A DNA stretch of 64,000 nt. It comes from Acidobacteriota bacterium. GTDB lineage: Bacteria; Acidobacteriota; Blastocatellia; Pyrinomonadales; Pyrinomonadaceae. Made by a program: the position numbers and the translations under genes. Position 1 is the first letter of the stretch. Every line of letters starts with the position of its first letter. The stretch covers positions 62,001 to 126,000 of the forward strand of contig JAEWFC010000030.1 in the NCBI GenBank assembly GCA_023389035.1, in the 5' to 3' direction. Below, piece after piece: positions 34,890 through 42,398 of this stretch. The notes below the pieces were generated by a model. That model saw only the letters and a program-made list of their open reading frames with translations, was not told the DNA's origin and ran no database searches.

Positions 34890-35576
34890 CTAGATCTTGT
34901 AGCGGAGCAATCCGCCGACTCCGTCCATCTTCGAGAACACGGGGTGTTCCTGGACGATCTCCACATCCGCTCCCGTCGTGGCTGCAAGCCTGATCAGCTC
35001 TTCGCGCACATCTTCATTTAGGTTGGTGGAATCAGGATCCAGTAGCAGCGTTTCGACCTGTCCGTTCTCAAGGGCCTGCCGCGTTGGCCCGACACCCGAT
35101 ATTCCGAGGCCGTTGCCGCGCACAGCGTCGATCAACTGATCAGCCTGCGAAGCTCCAATGTTCAACTCGATATTATCAAGTATTGATGCGATCTCGTCTT
35201 TGATCTCATTTCTTGAGGCCTTGATGTCGATCCGCAGCATCTCGTCGTGAAGCAGCTCCTTCACTTCTTTCGTCACATTATCAGCCAGCATCGAGGTCGA
35301 AGCGTCGTCCCCGGCAATAATTACAGCGCGAGCACCCACCTTAGCGACAAGTTTTTCAAGCTGTTCGGCGACGAGTTCTGAGAAATCCTCTTTGTTGTTT
35401 TCAATGTTCCGCTGGTACTTCATCTGCTTCCAGCCGCCGACCGAGCTCTGACTGTACATTTTATTATTCTTGTCGTCAGGGCCAGTGTATTCCTGCAGCT
35501 TCCCGGCTCGGGTGACGAAGAAACGGGCTGTATTTGAGTCAACAACGGCAACGACCCGTGGTGTCATGTTCGTCAA
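34890..35576 (-). CDS. baeRF/Vms1-like release-factor-related protein, C-terminal part
   Basis: The 228-aa frame begins at a TTG (or ATG at 35567) and carries the central and C-terminal folds of bacterial archaeo-eukaryotic release-factor relatives: PRVVAVVDSNTARFF, then AVIIAGDDASTSMLADNV and, at the end, LIRLAATTGADVEIV. These domains resemble eRF1 domains 2-3, as in Vms1. The missing N-terminal domain lies immediately upstream in another frame (35539-35988), overlapping by 38 bases. The combined length (~365 aa) matches the family, so this is probably one gene broken or read by frameshift. If made alone, it lacks its first domain. Confidence 0.75.
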   Translation of the reverse strand: MTNMTPRVVAVVDSNTARFFVTRAGKLQEYTGPDDKNNKMYSQSSVGGWKQMKYQRNIENNKEDFSELVAEQLEKLVAKVGARAVIIAGDDASTSMLADNVTKEVKELLHDEMLRIDIKASRNEIKDEIASILDNIELNIGASQADQLIDAVRGNGLGISGVGPTRQALENGQVETLLLDPDSTNLNEDVREELIRLAATTGADVEIVQEHPVFSKMDGVGGLLRYKI

Positions 35577-35988
35577 GCATCTTTACGAATTGGAATAGCG
35601 AAGGCCTATCACCCACCAGAACCTCGTTCTCCAACTCGATCCCGGTCTCGATCGTTTCCCATAAATCAGCTGCTGAGCATGCAAATATGATCAGGCCCTG
35701 TGTTCCCTCCGACATCTCATCTGAGATGAACGTCTCTATACGTTCACGATCCTTTTGGAACGACTCCAGCTGTTCGCCGCGAGGACCATAGGTCTTTTCG
35801 ATCTCGTTCATGCGATCTTTCAAAACGATGTCGCCCGACCTGACAGCAGGCGTATTGCCAGTAGCCTGCGGCCGCATATCGAGATAGACGCTGAGAACCG
35901 GCATATCTGAGGGTTCGAATTCAGCCAAGCGGCGCAGCCGCTCCTGATCCCTTTCTTGTTCGGTGGTTTTCTTCGCTGTTGTTGCCAT
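35539..35988 (-). CDS. baeRF/Vms1-like protein, N-terminal part (frame-split)
   Basis: The ATG at 35988 follows AGGAG and begins a 149-aa frame. It contains the family N-terminal domain: PVLSVYLDMRP near residue 31, and GLIIFACSAADLWETIET near 98. It ends at LFQFVKMLDEHDTTG, where relatives continue into the next domain with a PRVVAVVDSNTARFF-type strand. That continuation exists in the +1 frame. The last five codons (GRCRC) are probably out of frame. Either a single inserted base, a real lesion, or a +1 frameshift signal explains it. Confidence 0.75.
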   Translation of the reverse strand: MATTAKKTTEQERDQERLRRLAEFEPSDMPVLSVYLDMRPQATGNTPAVRSGDIVLKDRMNEIEKTYGPRGEQLESFQKDRERIETFISDEMSEGTQGLIIFACSAADLWETIETGIELENEVLVGDRPSLFQFVKMLDEHDTTGRCRC

Positions 35989-36180
35989 CAAAATGATCTC
36001 CTGTAAATACTTATATCAGTCGGGCTGTTCGCGGCCGGCTGTCTTGTAATGATCAGATATACATTGCTCTTGTCCAGATCGTATAAACCTCCGTGTACGA
36101 TAACTGGACGAAAATCGGTGTATTCCCAAACACGATGCAAGCGGCAAGCCACAACCCGGCGTATACATTTCGCGGCGCAA

Positions 36181-36213
36181 ATAAAAAGCCCAGAGCCAAT
36201 CGAGGCTCCGGGC
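36181..36213 (-). terminator. Rho-independent terminator after fadE-like gene
   Basis: GCCCAGAGCC (36188-36197) pairs with GGCTCCGGGC (36204-36213) with one mismatch. On minus the stem is followed by TTTTTAT. It lies 28 bases after the acyl-CoA dehydrogenase stop. Confidence 0.75.
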
Positions 36214-36240
36214 GGCGGAGGGCTAATGGGAAAACCTAGA

Positions 36241-38022
36241 TCAGAAAGTGTATGTGTTAGCACCGATCATTACGGCGGCGATGCGCTGGCGCGCTGCGAT
36301 AGTGTTGATCGGGGAATTGTTCTTGGTGAAGCGCTTTAGGGCTACGAGAAGCGTACGGCCTTCATCGCCTTCGGCGATCGCGGCGATGGTGTTACGCGCC
36401 TTCATCTCGATCCGCTGGATCGCATCATTGCAGAAGACCGCCGCCATGTCGATCTGTCGTCCTGCGGCCTCTGCACCGTTCTTATCGGCAAATTTCGCTG
36501 CACGCAGGATAGCGGTCTCCATTTGGTAAGCATCCATTATGATGTCGGCACAATTGATCAGAACCTCCTGCTGTTCGCTGAGGCCCATCATATATTTCTG
36601 TGCCGCGGTACCTAGCACCATTAGAGCGATCTTCTTCGCATTCTTTGCGAGCTTTCGCTCAGCCGCGAGCAAGCCTGAATCTTCATCGAAAGATATCTGA
36701 GGGTTTAAGATCTCGTCCTGCAGAGCCTTTGCTGCTTGCAGCAGGCCAAGCTTGCCCTTCATTGCCCGCTTCATCAACTGTCCTGGGATGAGCATCCGGT
36801 TGATCTCGTTCGTGCCCTCAAAGATGCGGTTGATGCGCGAATCGCGATAGGCCTTTTCAGCGGGGTAATCGGCCGAATATCCGTAACCGCCATATATCTG
36901 CACCATCTCATCGACGACGTAATCGAGCGATTCCGAACAGGCGACCTTATTGATCGAGGATTCGACCGCATATTCCTCGATGGACTGCAGCTTCTTTGTG
37001 TTATCGGCACCGTCGCCGATCAAAGCGTCGATCATGCCGACCGTGCGATAGGTGATCGATTCGGCAACCCACGTGCGGATCGCCATCTCGGCAAGCTTGT
37101 GCTTGATAGCTCCAAAAGACGAGATAGGCTTGTTGAACTGATGCCGTTCGTTGGCATATCGGACCGTCTCATGGATCGCGAGCTTCGCACCGCCCGTAAC
37201 CGACGCACCGAGCTTGAACCGTCCGACGTTAAGCACGTTGAAAGCGATCTTTGCTCCATCGCCAACGTTCCCGATCAAATTTCCGACCGGGATCTTTGCA
37301 TCCGACAAAATGACGGCTGTGGTCGATGACGACTTAATACCGAGCTTGTGCTCCTCGGCTCCGGGACGGCAATTTTCTGAACGCGGCACCAGGAAACACG
37401 AAAACTTTTCCTTTTCGCCATCAACCTTTGCAAAGACAAGATACACATCAGCAAATCCGCCGTTGGTGATCCACATCTTCTCGCCATTGAGAACGTAATG
37501 CTGACCGTCGTCCGTGAGCTTGGCGACGCATTTTGCACCAAGGGCGTCGGAACCTGAACTCGATTCGGTCAGGCAATATGCCGAGACGGCCTCGCCGGAG
37601 ATGATCTTAGGTATCCATTCCTTCTTGAGTTCCTCGCTGCCCCAGTAAAGGATTGGCAATAACCCGATCGAGGTCTGTGCGCCGTATGTCGAGCCAAATC
37701 CACTTCCACGGCCGACCATCTCTGCGATGATCGCACCGGTCGTCTGGTCGAGCTCCATTCCCCCGAATTCTTCCGGTATGTTCGCACCTAAGAGTCCGAG
37801 GTCGCCGGCTTTTTTCAAAAGGTCCCTTGCGATGTCCCATTCGTGCTTTTCGAGATTCGGCAGGTTTGGTACTACCTCGTTATCGATATATTCACGGCAT
37901 GTTTCCCCGATCATCCGATGTTCGTCGGTGAAATCTTCCGGTGTGAATACCTCAGTTACCGTCTGGTCCGCGATAAGGAATTCGCCGCCTTTAATGTAGT
38001 CACGCTCCAATTTCGTTTCCAT
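36241..38022 (-). CDS. fadE: Acyl-CoA dehydrogenase (long/very-long-chain type)
   Basis: The ATG at 38022 (METKLERDYIKGG) with AAGGA upstream gives 593 residues; the frame extends further but into the operator. The ACAD domains are in order: ANIPEEFGGMELDQTTGAI, AYCLTESSSGSDALG (FAD/substrate), KMWITNGGFADVYLVF, and QIYGGYGYSADYPAEKAYRD near 390. The ~200-aa C-terminal extension is that of very-long-chain acyl-CoA dehydrogenase relatives. It oxidises acyl-CoA in the first step of beta-oxidation. A perfect-arm palindrome at 38067-38086 precedes it. The symbol is by analogy to the Bacillus fadNAE set. Confidence 0.9.
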   Translation of the reverse strand: METKLERDYIKGGEFLIADQTVTEVFTPEDFTDEHRMIGETCREYIDNEVVPNLPNLEKHEWDIARDLLKKAGDLGLLGANIPEEFGGMELDQTTGAIIAEMVGRGSGFGSTYGAQTSIGLLPILYWGSEELKKEWIPKIISGEAVSAYCLTESSSGSDALGAKCVAKLTDDGQHYVLNGEKMWITNGGFADVYLVFAKVDGEKEKFSCFLVPRSENCRPGAEEHKLGIKSSSTTAVILSDAKIPVGNLIGNVGDGAKIAFNVLNVGRFKLGASVTGGAKLAIHETVRYANERHQFNKPISSFGAIKHKLAEMAIRTWVAESITYRTVGMIDALIGDGADNTKKLQSIEEYAVESSINKVACSESLDYVVDEMVQIYGGYGYSADYPAEKAYRDSRINRIFEGTNEINRMLIPGQLMKRAMKGKLGLLQAAKALQDEILNPQISFDEDSGLLAAERKLAKNAKKIALMVLGTAAQKYMMGLSEQQEVLINCADIIMDAYQMETAILRAAKFADKNGAEAAGRQIDMAAVFCNDAIQRIEMKARNTIAAIAEGDEGRTLLVALKRFTKNNSPINTIAARQRIAAVMIGANTYTF

Positions 38023-38066
38023 TGATTTGTCCTTTTCTTTGATCGTTGTGAGCCCGGATATTATAA

Positions 38067-38086
38067 CTGAATGAGCGTTCATTCAG
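38067..38086. promoter_or_regulatory. FadR-type operator before fadE-like gene
   Basis: CTGAATGA-GCGT-TCATTCAG is a 20-base palindrome with perfect 8-bp arms, 44 bases before the fadE-like ATG. An identical-arm copy lies before the fadN-like gene. The pattern matches the published Bacillus subtilis FadR (TetR family) operator core TGAATGA-N4-TCATTCA. Confidence 0.8.
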
Positions 38087-38127
38087 CAAGAGTTTTCAGA
38101 ACGCCGCTCAAGTGCTCGAGTTGAGAA

Positions 38128-38625
38128 CTATTGAGACTGGATCATTTTTTCAAGAACGCCAGCCGTAACGGTCTCGCTGATCTCTTCAACGAATTCCTTA
38201 TTCTCGGGTTTATGGCTTGCGATGCCGTTTTTGAGGATCACGGGGAAATAATCGAGGTCCTTCGCGCCGCGATAGGTGGAGAGCACGCAGAACTCAGCGC
38301 AGAATCCAGTCATCACGACAGTGTCGACGCCGGCGTCTTTCAGGATCCTGTCGGCATCGGTTTTGTTGAAGCTGTTGCCGTACGTTTTATTTATTTTCAG
38401 GTGCTCGCTTCCCGGCTTCAGCGAGTCGATGAACTCGAACGACGGATCGCCGGGAACGACTTTATCCTCATCATCGACGTTGTACACCCAGACGATCGGC
38501 AGACCTTTGGCTTCGAATTTCGGTATCACCCAATTGATATATTCCGCCGCGGCATCCATCTGCTCGACCGTTGGACCCTGGTAATACGCCTTCTGCATGT
38601 CGATTATCATCAGGCCTAGTTTCAT
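38128..38625 (-). CDS. Isochorismatase-family cysteine hydrolase
   Basis: The ATG at 38625 (MKLGLMIIDMQKAY) is preceded by GGAGG and gives 165 residues. The family's catalytic D9 is in IIDMQ. A lysine lies in the KTYGNSF segment near residue 80, and the nucleophile Cys is in TGFCAEFCVLSTYRGA. Members hydrolyse nicotinamide, isochorismate or related amides. It starts 20 bases after the thiolase gene on the same strand. The substrate is not inferable. Confidence 0.86.
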   Translation of the reverse strand: MKLGLMIIDMQKAYYQGPTVEQMDAAAEYINWVIPKFEAKGLPIVWVYNVDDEDKVVPGDPSFEFIDSLKPGSEHLKINKTYGNSFNKTDADRILKDAGVDTVVMTGFCAEFCVLSTYRGAKDLDYFPVILKNGIASHKPENKEFVEEISETVTAGVLEKMIQSQ

Positions 38626-38645
38626 AGTGCCTCCGTTTGCATCCA

Positions 38646-39821
38646 CTAGATCCGCTCAAATATCCCAGCTGCACCCATTCCGCCGCCGACGCACATTGTT
38701 ACCATGCCGTAGCGTGCGGTTCGGCGTTTCATTTCCTGCAAGATGGTAGCCGTGAGCTTCGCGCCCGTGCAGCCCAATGGATGTCCGAGAGCGACGGCTC
38801 CACCGTTGAGGTTTACCTTCGACGGGTCCATTTCCAAGACTTTCATCACGGACAGGCCTTGTGCGGCGAAGGCTTCATTGAGCTCGATGACGTCGATCTG
38901 GTCGAGCGTGAGGCCGGCGAGTTTCAGCGCCTTTGGGATCGCGTAAACGGGGCCAATGCCCATCTCTTCGGGCAGGCAGCCCGCGGTAGCATACGAGACA
39001 AAGCGTGCGATCGGCGTTAGTCCAAGTTCCTTTGCCTTATCCGCAGACATTACGACCGCAGCTGCGGCCCCGTCAGACATTTGCGATGAATTCCCTGCCG
39101 TCACCGTGCCTTTCGCGTGAAACACGGGACGGAGCTTTGCGAGGCCTTCCGCCGATGTGTCGCGCCGCGGACCTTCATCGGTCTCGAACACGGCTTCCTT
39201 ACTGCGAACACGGCCTTTTTCATCAATCTCGTCGATGCGGACGGTCAGCGGAACGATCTCATCCTTGAAATTTCCCGCGTCGATCGCCGCAACCGCCTTC
39301 TGATGTGACGAAAGCGAGAATTCATCTGCTTGCTCACGCGTGATCTCGTATTTCTTAGCTAGGTTCTCGGCGGTAAGACCCATGTTCAAATAATAGTCAG
39401 GATAGGTATCCGCGAGCGTGGGGTTCGGGCGGAATGTGTTCCCGCCCATTGGGATCGCAGTCATCGATTCGAGCCCGCCGGCGACGATCACGTCGGCACC
39501 TCCCGTCGCGATGCGGTCCGCGGCGAGAGCGATCGTCTGTAAGCCGGATGAGCAGTACCGGTTCACCGTCATCGCGGATGATTCGACCGGAAGTCCTGCC
39601 AATATCGCCGAGGTCCGGGCGACGTTCATCCCTTGCGACGCTTCAGGAAACGCACAGCCCATTATCACGTCGTCGATCAGCGATGCATCGACGCCCGCAC
39701 GAGCTACCGCCTCTTTAATAGCGGCCGCACCCATCTCATCCGAACGCGTATTCCGCAAAGTGCCCTTCGGCGCCTTCCCCACAGCCGTCCGCACGGCCGA
39801 TACGATAACTGCTTCTTTCAT
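38646..39821 (-). CDS. fadA: Acetyl-CoA C-acyltransferase (thiolase)
   Basis: The ATG at 39821 (MKEAVIVSAVRTAVGKAPKG) gives 391 residues. Active-site residues are the nucleophile Cys in RYCSSGLQTIA near residue 91, His in ALGHPLGCTGA near 350, and the second Cys in TMCVGGGMGAA near 381. It cleaves 3-ketoacyl-CoA in beta-oxidation, or condenses acetyl-CoA. It lies between fadN-like (upstream) and fadE-like (downstream) genes on the same strand. I see no copy of the palindromic operator directly before it. The symbol is assigned by context; a biosynthetic thiolase is an alternative. Confidence 0.92.
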   Translation of the reverse strand: MKEAVIVSAVRTAVGKAPKGTLRNTRSDEMGAAAIKEAVARAGVDASLIDDVIMGCAFPEASQGMNVARTSAILAGLPVESSAMTVNRYCSSGLQTIALAADRIATGGADVIVAGGLESMTAIPMGGNTFRPNPTLADTYPDYYLNMGLTAENLAKKYEITREQADEFSLSSHQKAVAAIDAGNFKDEIVPLTVRIDEIDEKGRVRSKEAVFETDEGPRRDTSAEGLAKLRPVFHAKGTVTAGNSSQMSDGAAAAVVMSADKAKELGLTPIARFVSYATAGCLPEEMGIGPVYAIPKALKLAGLTLDQIDVIELNEAFAAQGLSVMKVLEMDPSKVNLNGGAVALGHPLGCTGAKLTATILQEMKRRTARYGMVTMCVGGGMGAAGIFERI

Positions 39822-39832
39822 AATCTTGCTTC

Positions 39833-40114
39833 CTATTCTGGTTCGTCTGATATCAAAGCGTACTCCCACGTGTAGTTATAATCACACTTTTCGCTCGGTT
39901 CAAAAGTGCGCATTGCGAGAAGACCATCCCCTGTCTTCTGCAAACCGTTGCGAGTAATCAGATTGTCAAACCGAGGGAAATTACTCGCTAAAATTTGTCC
40001 GGCCTTCTTCGCTGTCAACGCTTTCTTTAAGCCAGTCTCAAAGAATTTTGTCTCGACAACGTTGCTTGTTTTCAGATCCTTTCCTCGTAAAATCCGAATC
40101 CTCACCTTCAACAT
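39833..40114 (-). CDS. Hypothetical 93-aa protein
   Basis: A 93-aa frame, MLKVRIRILRGKDLKTSN..., is basic in its first half and ends in an acidic, tyrosine-rich tail (SEKCDYNYTWEYALISDEPE). There is no signal peptide. I recognise no domain. It lies 22 bases after ybaK and 11 bases before fadA, on the same strand. No clear ribosome-binding site is seen. Probably a real small gene, but support is moderate. Confidence 0.55.
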   Translation of the reverse strand: MLKVRIRILRGKDLKTSNVVETKFFETGLKKALTAKKAGQILASNFPRFDNLITRNGLQKTGDGLLAMRTFEPSEKCDYNYTWEYALISDEPE

Positions 40115-40136
40115 AGGACTGGGTTAGCCAATTTCC

Positions 40137-40616
40137 TTACTTCTCTATAGCGACTTCAACTTCTTCGGCGTTAAGCGTCTGCTCCAGCATGCACGGGGCG
40201 ATCCCGATCAAAAATCCACGCTTGCCGCCGTTTATGTAGATGCGTTCGATGTCGAAGATCGTCTTTTCCGCATATACGGACATCGACGTCCTCGTTCCGA
40301 ATGGCGACGTGCCGCCGACGAGATATCCTGTCAGTTTAGATGCCTTTTCCGGCGTTACGGGCTCGACGGATTTGACGCCGAGAAACCTTGCGAGGTTCTT
40401 TGTCGAGACCTCGCGATCACCGTGCATCAGCACGATCAGCGGCTTCTTCTCGTTCGTTTCAAATACCAGCGTCTTTACCACCGCGTGAACGTCCACGCCC
40501 AACTGCCGCGCCGATTCCTTTGCCCCACCCTTTTCGACATAATCATAAAGGTGCGGCGTAAAGTCGACCTTTTTCTCTCGCAGGAACCGGACTGCAGGTG
40601 TTATCGGATGATCCAT
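40137..40616 (-). CDS. ybaK: Cys-tRNA(Pro) deacylase, YbaK/EbsC family
   Basis: The 159-aa product has the YbaK signatures: TPAVRFLREKKVDFTPHLYDY, AVVKTLVFETNEKKPLIVLMHGD, LTGYLVGGTSPFG (the GGTSPFG loop of the active site), and a C-terminal INGGKRGFLIGI. YbaK removes cysteine mischarged on tRNA-Pro. The ATG abuts the stop of the upstream 54-aa gene, so it is the third gene of a compact minus run. Confidence 0.92.
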   Translation of the reverse strand: MDHPITPAVRFLREKKVDFTPHLYDYVEKGGAKESARQLGVDVHAVVKTLVFETNEKKPLIVLMHGDREVSTKNLARFLGVKSVEPVTPEKASKLTGYLVGGTSPFGTRTSMSVYAEKTIFDIERIYINGGKRGFLIGIAPCMLEQTLNAEEVEVAIEK

Positions 40617-40781
40617 CTAATCTGCGTTGGTGTTCTTCGGCGTTGCCTTCTGCGACGTGGTCGAACGGCCCCTGTCCCTTAACTTCTTCCCCGCACTCAT
40701 CAGTTTCATGCTAAGGACCCAAAGTTCTTCCATGAGCTTCAATCTTCGGGTAACAGCTTGGGGTGACATATCAACTTTCAT
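40617..40781 (-). CDS. 54-aa partner of nucleotidyltransferase
   Basis: This short frame starts at the ATG at 40781 inside the stop of the nucleotidyltransferase gene (ATGA overlap) and ends one base before ybaK starts. The product is MKVDMSPQAVTRRLKLMEEL..., a helical N-half followed by a basic tail (KKLRDRGRSTTSQK). The coupling suggests it acts with the nucleotidyltransferase. I recall similar small proteins next to such enzymes in other bacteria, but cannot check. Function unknown. Confidence 0.7.
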   Translation of the reverse strand: MKVDMSPQAVTRRLKLMEELWVLSMKLMSAGKKLRDRGRSTTSQKATPKNTNAD

Positions 40782-41233
40782 GCGCCTTTCTCGCTCAACT
40801 TCTCAATATCGATAAGATCCTGCGGACGGCCGGCGAGGGATTTCAGTTCGATCAAGCCCCGCCGCGAAACCGTCCAGATTCCTCCGTTCTCCCACTCGAT
40901 CAGTTCTTTTTCGGCCCAGATCGTTTCCAATGCATCGGTCACGAGAAGAAAATCTATCGTTAATAGATTCTTCGTTTCCCGATCGATCTTCGATATACGG
41001 CGGATCTCGACCTCATCGAAATGTAGCGGTAAACCCTCAACGTCGTAGCCCAGTCGCTCAGCGATTTTCCATGCCTTTGTAAGATCCTCGGACCGGATCA
41101 TCACGTCAATGTCGACCGTGGCCCGTGGAAGGCCGTGAATAGACATCGCCCACCCGCCACACACTGCATAGTCTATCGCGAGGCGATTCAATTCACCTGT
41201 TACCGCAGTAAATTCCTCGAGAAGCGTTGCCAT
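40778..41233 (-). CDS. Nucleotidyltransferase, AbiEii-like
   Basis: The 151-aa protein carries the minimal nucleotidyltransferase signature: YAVCGGWAMSIHGLPRATVDIDVMI at residues 22-46 (split in two parts: GGWA and the DxD in VDIDVM). A second acidic strand is TIDFLLV near residue 99. The C-terminal helix has RGLIELKSLAGRPQDLIDI, typical of AbiEii/UTase-like toxins and antibiotic nucleotidyltransferase relatives. The product is shorter than AbiEii toxins. A 54-aa coupled gene follows. A toxin-antitoxin function is possible, not shown. Confidence 0.82.
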   Translation of the reverse strand: MATLLEEFTAVTGELNRLAIDYAVCGGWAMSIHGLPRATVDIDVMIRSEDLTKAWKIAERLGYDVEGLPLHFDEVEIRRISKIDRETKNLLTIDFLLVTDALETIWAEKELIEWENGGIWTVSRRGLIELKSLAGRPQDLIDIEKLSEKGA

Positions 41234-41235
41234 CG

Positions 41236-41793
41236 CTACCTAACTTCGTTATACCGAAAACACGTCGCCACGTGATCATTCACCATTCCCGTCGCCTGCA
41301 TGAAGGCGTACATTATGGTCGAACCGACGAAGTTGAATCCTCGTTTCTTGAGATCTTTCGAGATCGCGTCTGAGACCTCGGTTTTCGCCGGGATGTCGCC
41401 GAGTTTCTTACGCTTTCCGTCGATCGGATTGCCGTCCACAAATGACCAGATGTAGGCATCGAACGAACCGAACTCCTTCTGCACTGCGATAAAAGCCTTG
41501 GCGTTCCGGACAGCGGATGCGATCTTGAGCCGGTTCCGGATGATGCCGTCGTTCAGCATCAGCTGTTCGCATTTTGCGTCCGAAAATCGTGACACTTTGA
41601 CCGGATCAAAAGCGGCAAAAGCCTTCCGATAGTTTTCGCGTTTCCGAAGTATCGTATCCCAGCTAAGCCCGGCCTGTGCACCTTCTAGGATCAGTAATTC
41701 AAAAAGACCGCGATCGTTATGGAGCGGTACGCCCCATTCCGTGTCGTGATAACGGATCGCAAGATCGCTTGTCGCCCAGGCGCAGCTCTCCAT
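41236..41793 (-). CDS. tag: DNA-3-methyladenine glycosylase I
   Basis: The ATG at 41793 gives 185 residues (MESCAWATSDLAIRYHDTEWGVP), matching E. coli Tag; a TTG five codons upstream overlaps the DinB stop. Zinc ligands are likely C4 and H16 with the C-terminal His and Cys in NDHVATCFRY. The HhH-type glycosylase core has LEGAQAGLSWDTILRKRENYR and KKRGFNFVGSTIMYAFMQA. Tag excises 3-methyladenine from alkylated DNA. It is coupled after the DinB-like gene. Confidence 0.93.
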   Translation of the reverse strand: MESCAWATSDLAIRYHDTEWGVPLHNDRGLFELLILEGAQAGLSWDTILRKRENYRKAFAAFDPVKVSRFSDAKCEQLMLNDGIIRNRLKIASAVRNAKAFIAVQKEFGSFDAYIWSFVDGNPIDGKRKKLGDIPAKTEVSDAISKDLKKRGFNFVGSTIMYAFMQATGMVNDHVATCFRYNEVR

Positions 41794-41804
41794 ATTTAAG
41801 TGCC

Positions 41805-42359
41805 TCAACCGGGAAATCCCGATGCTTCCGTGACCCGTTTAGCCTGCCGAATGTGACGTTTCGAATGTTCAACGAGTACGGACAGCGCATCATCAAGCGT
41901 GTATGTCATTATCGACAGGAAGGGCGATGAGACCACTGTCTTTTTCAGGTCGATCCCATCGCATTTCATTACCTTCTGCGAGACGTCCGCGATGTTCTTG
42001 GTTAAACGATCGACGATCCCGGTCTCGATATCGCTCGGAGGGACGATCGACTTTGAAGGAGCCTTCGCCTTCTTAGAATCCACGGTAACCGCGTTTACCA
42101 AAAATCGCCCGGCCATTCCAGTAAACGGCGAATAGTTCTGCCAAAACGTGTTTTTCCGCCCACCCGCCGCAAGCCGATCAAACTCCGGGTAAAACTCGTG
42201 ATTTGTCTTGATGATGTGATCGAGACACTGTGCGATGCTCCAACTTTCCGCGGCCGGTTTCCAGTTCAGCTGAGTGACAGTCAACGCCGCGAATGAGTTC
42301 CGAGCATCATCCGCGATCGCAGTCAAATCTCTCGTTACCTGTTCCAAACGCTCTTTCAT
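41805..42359 (-). CDS. DinB-like/DUF664-type four-helix protein
   Basis: The 184-aa protein shows the DinB superfamily pattern: LNWKPAAESWSIAQCLDHI near residue 32, a second His cluster near 54 (KTNHEF), and a C-terminal LVEHSKRHIRQAKRV. The three histidines could bind a metal, as in the bacillithiol-transferase-like members. Function is not known. Its stop lies 12 bases before tag, on the same strand. Confidence 0.83.
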   Translation of the reverse strand: MKERLEQVTRDLTAIADDARNSFAALTVTQLNWKPAAESWSIAQCLDHIIKTNHEFYPEFDRLAAGGRKNTFWQNYSPFTGMAGRFLVNAVTVDSKKAKAPSKSIVPPSDIETGIVDRLTKNIADVSQKVMKCDGIDLKKTVVSSPFLSIMTYTLDDALSVLVEHSKRHIRQAKRVTEASGFPG

Positions 42360-42398
42360 CGCCTACCTCCGATAACTGTTAACGGAAAAGTGAGGCCG

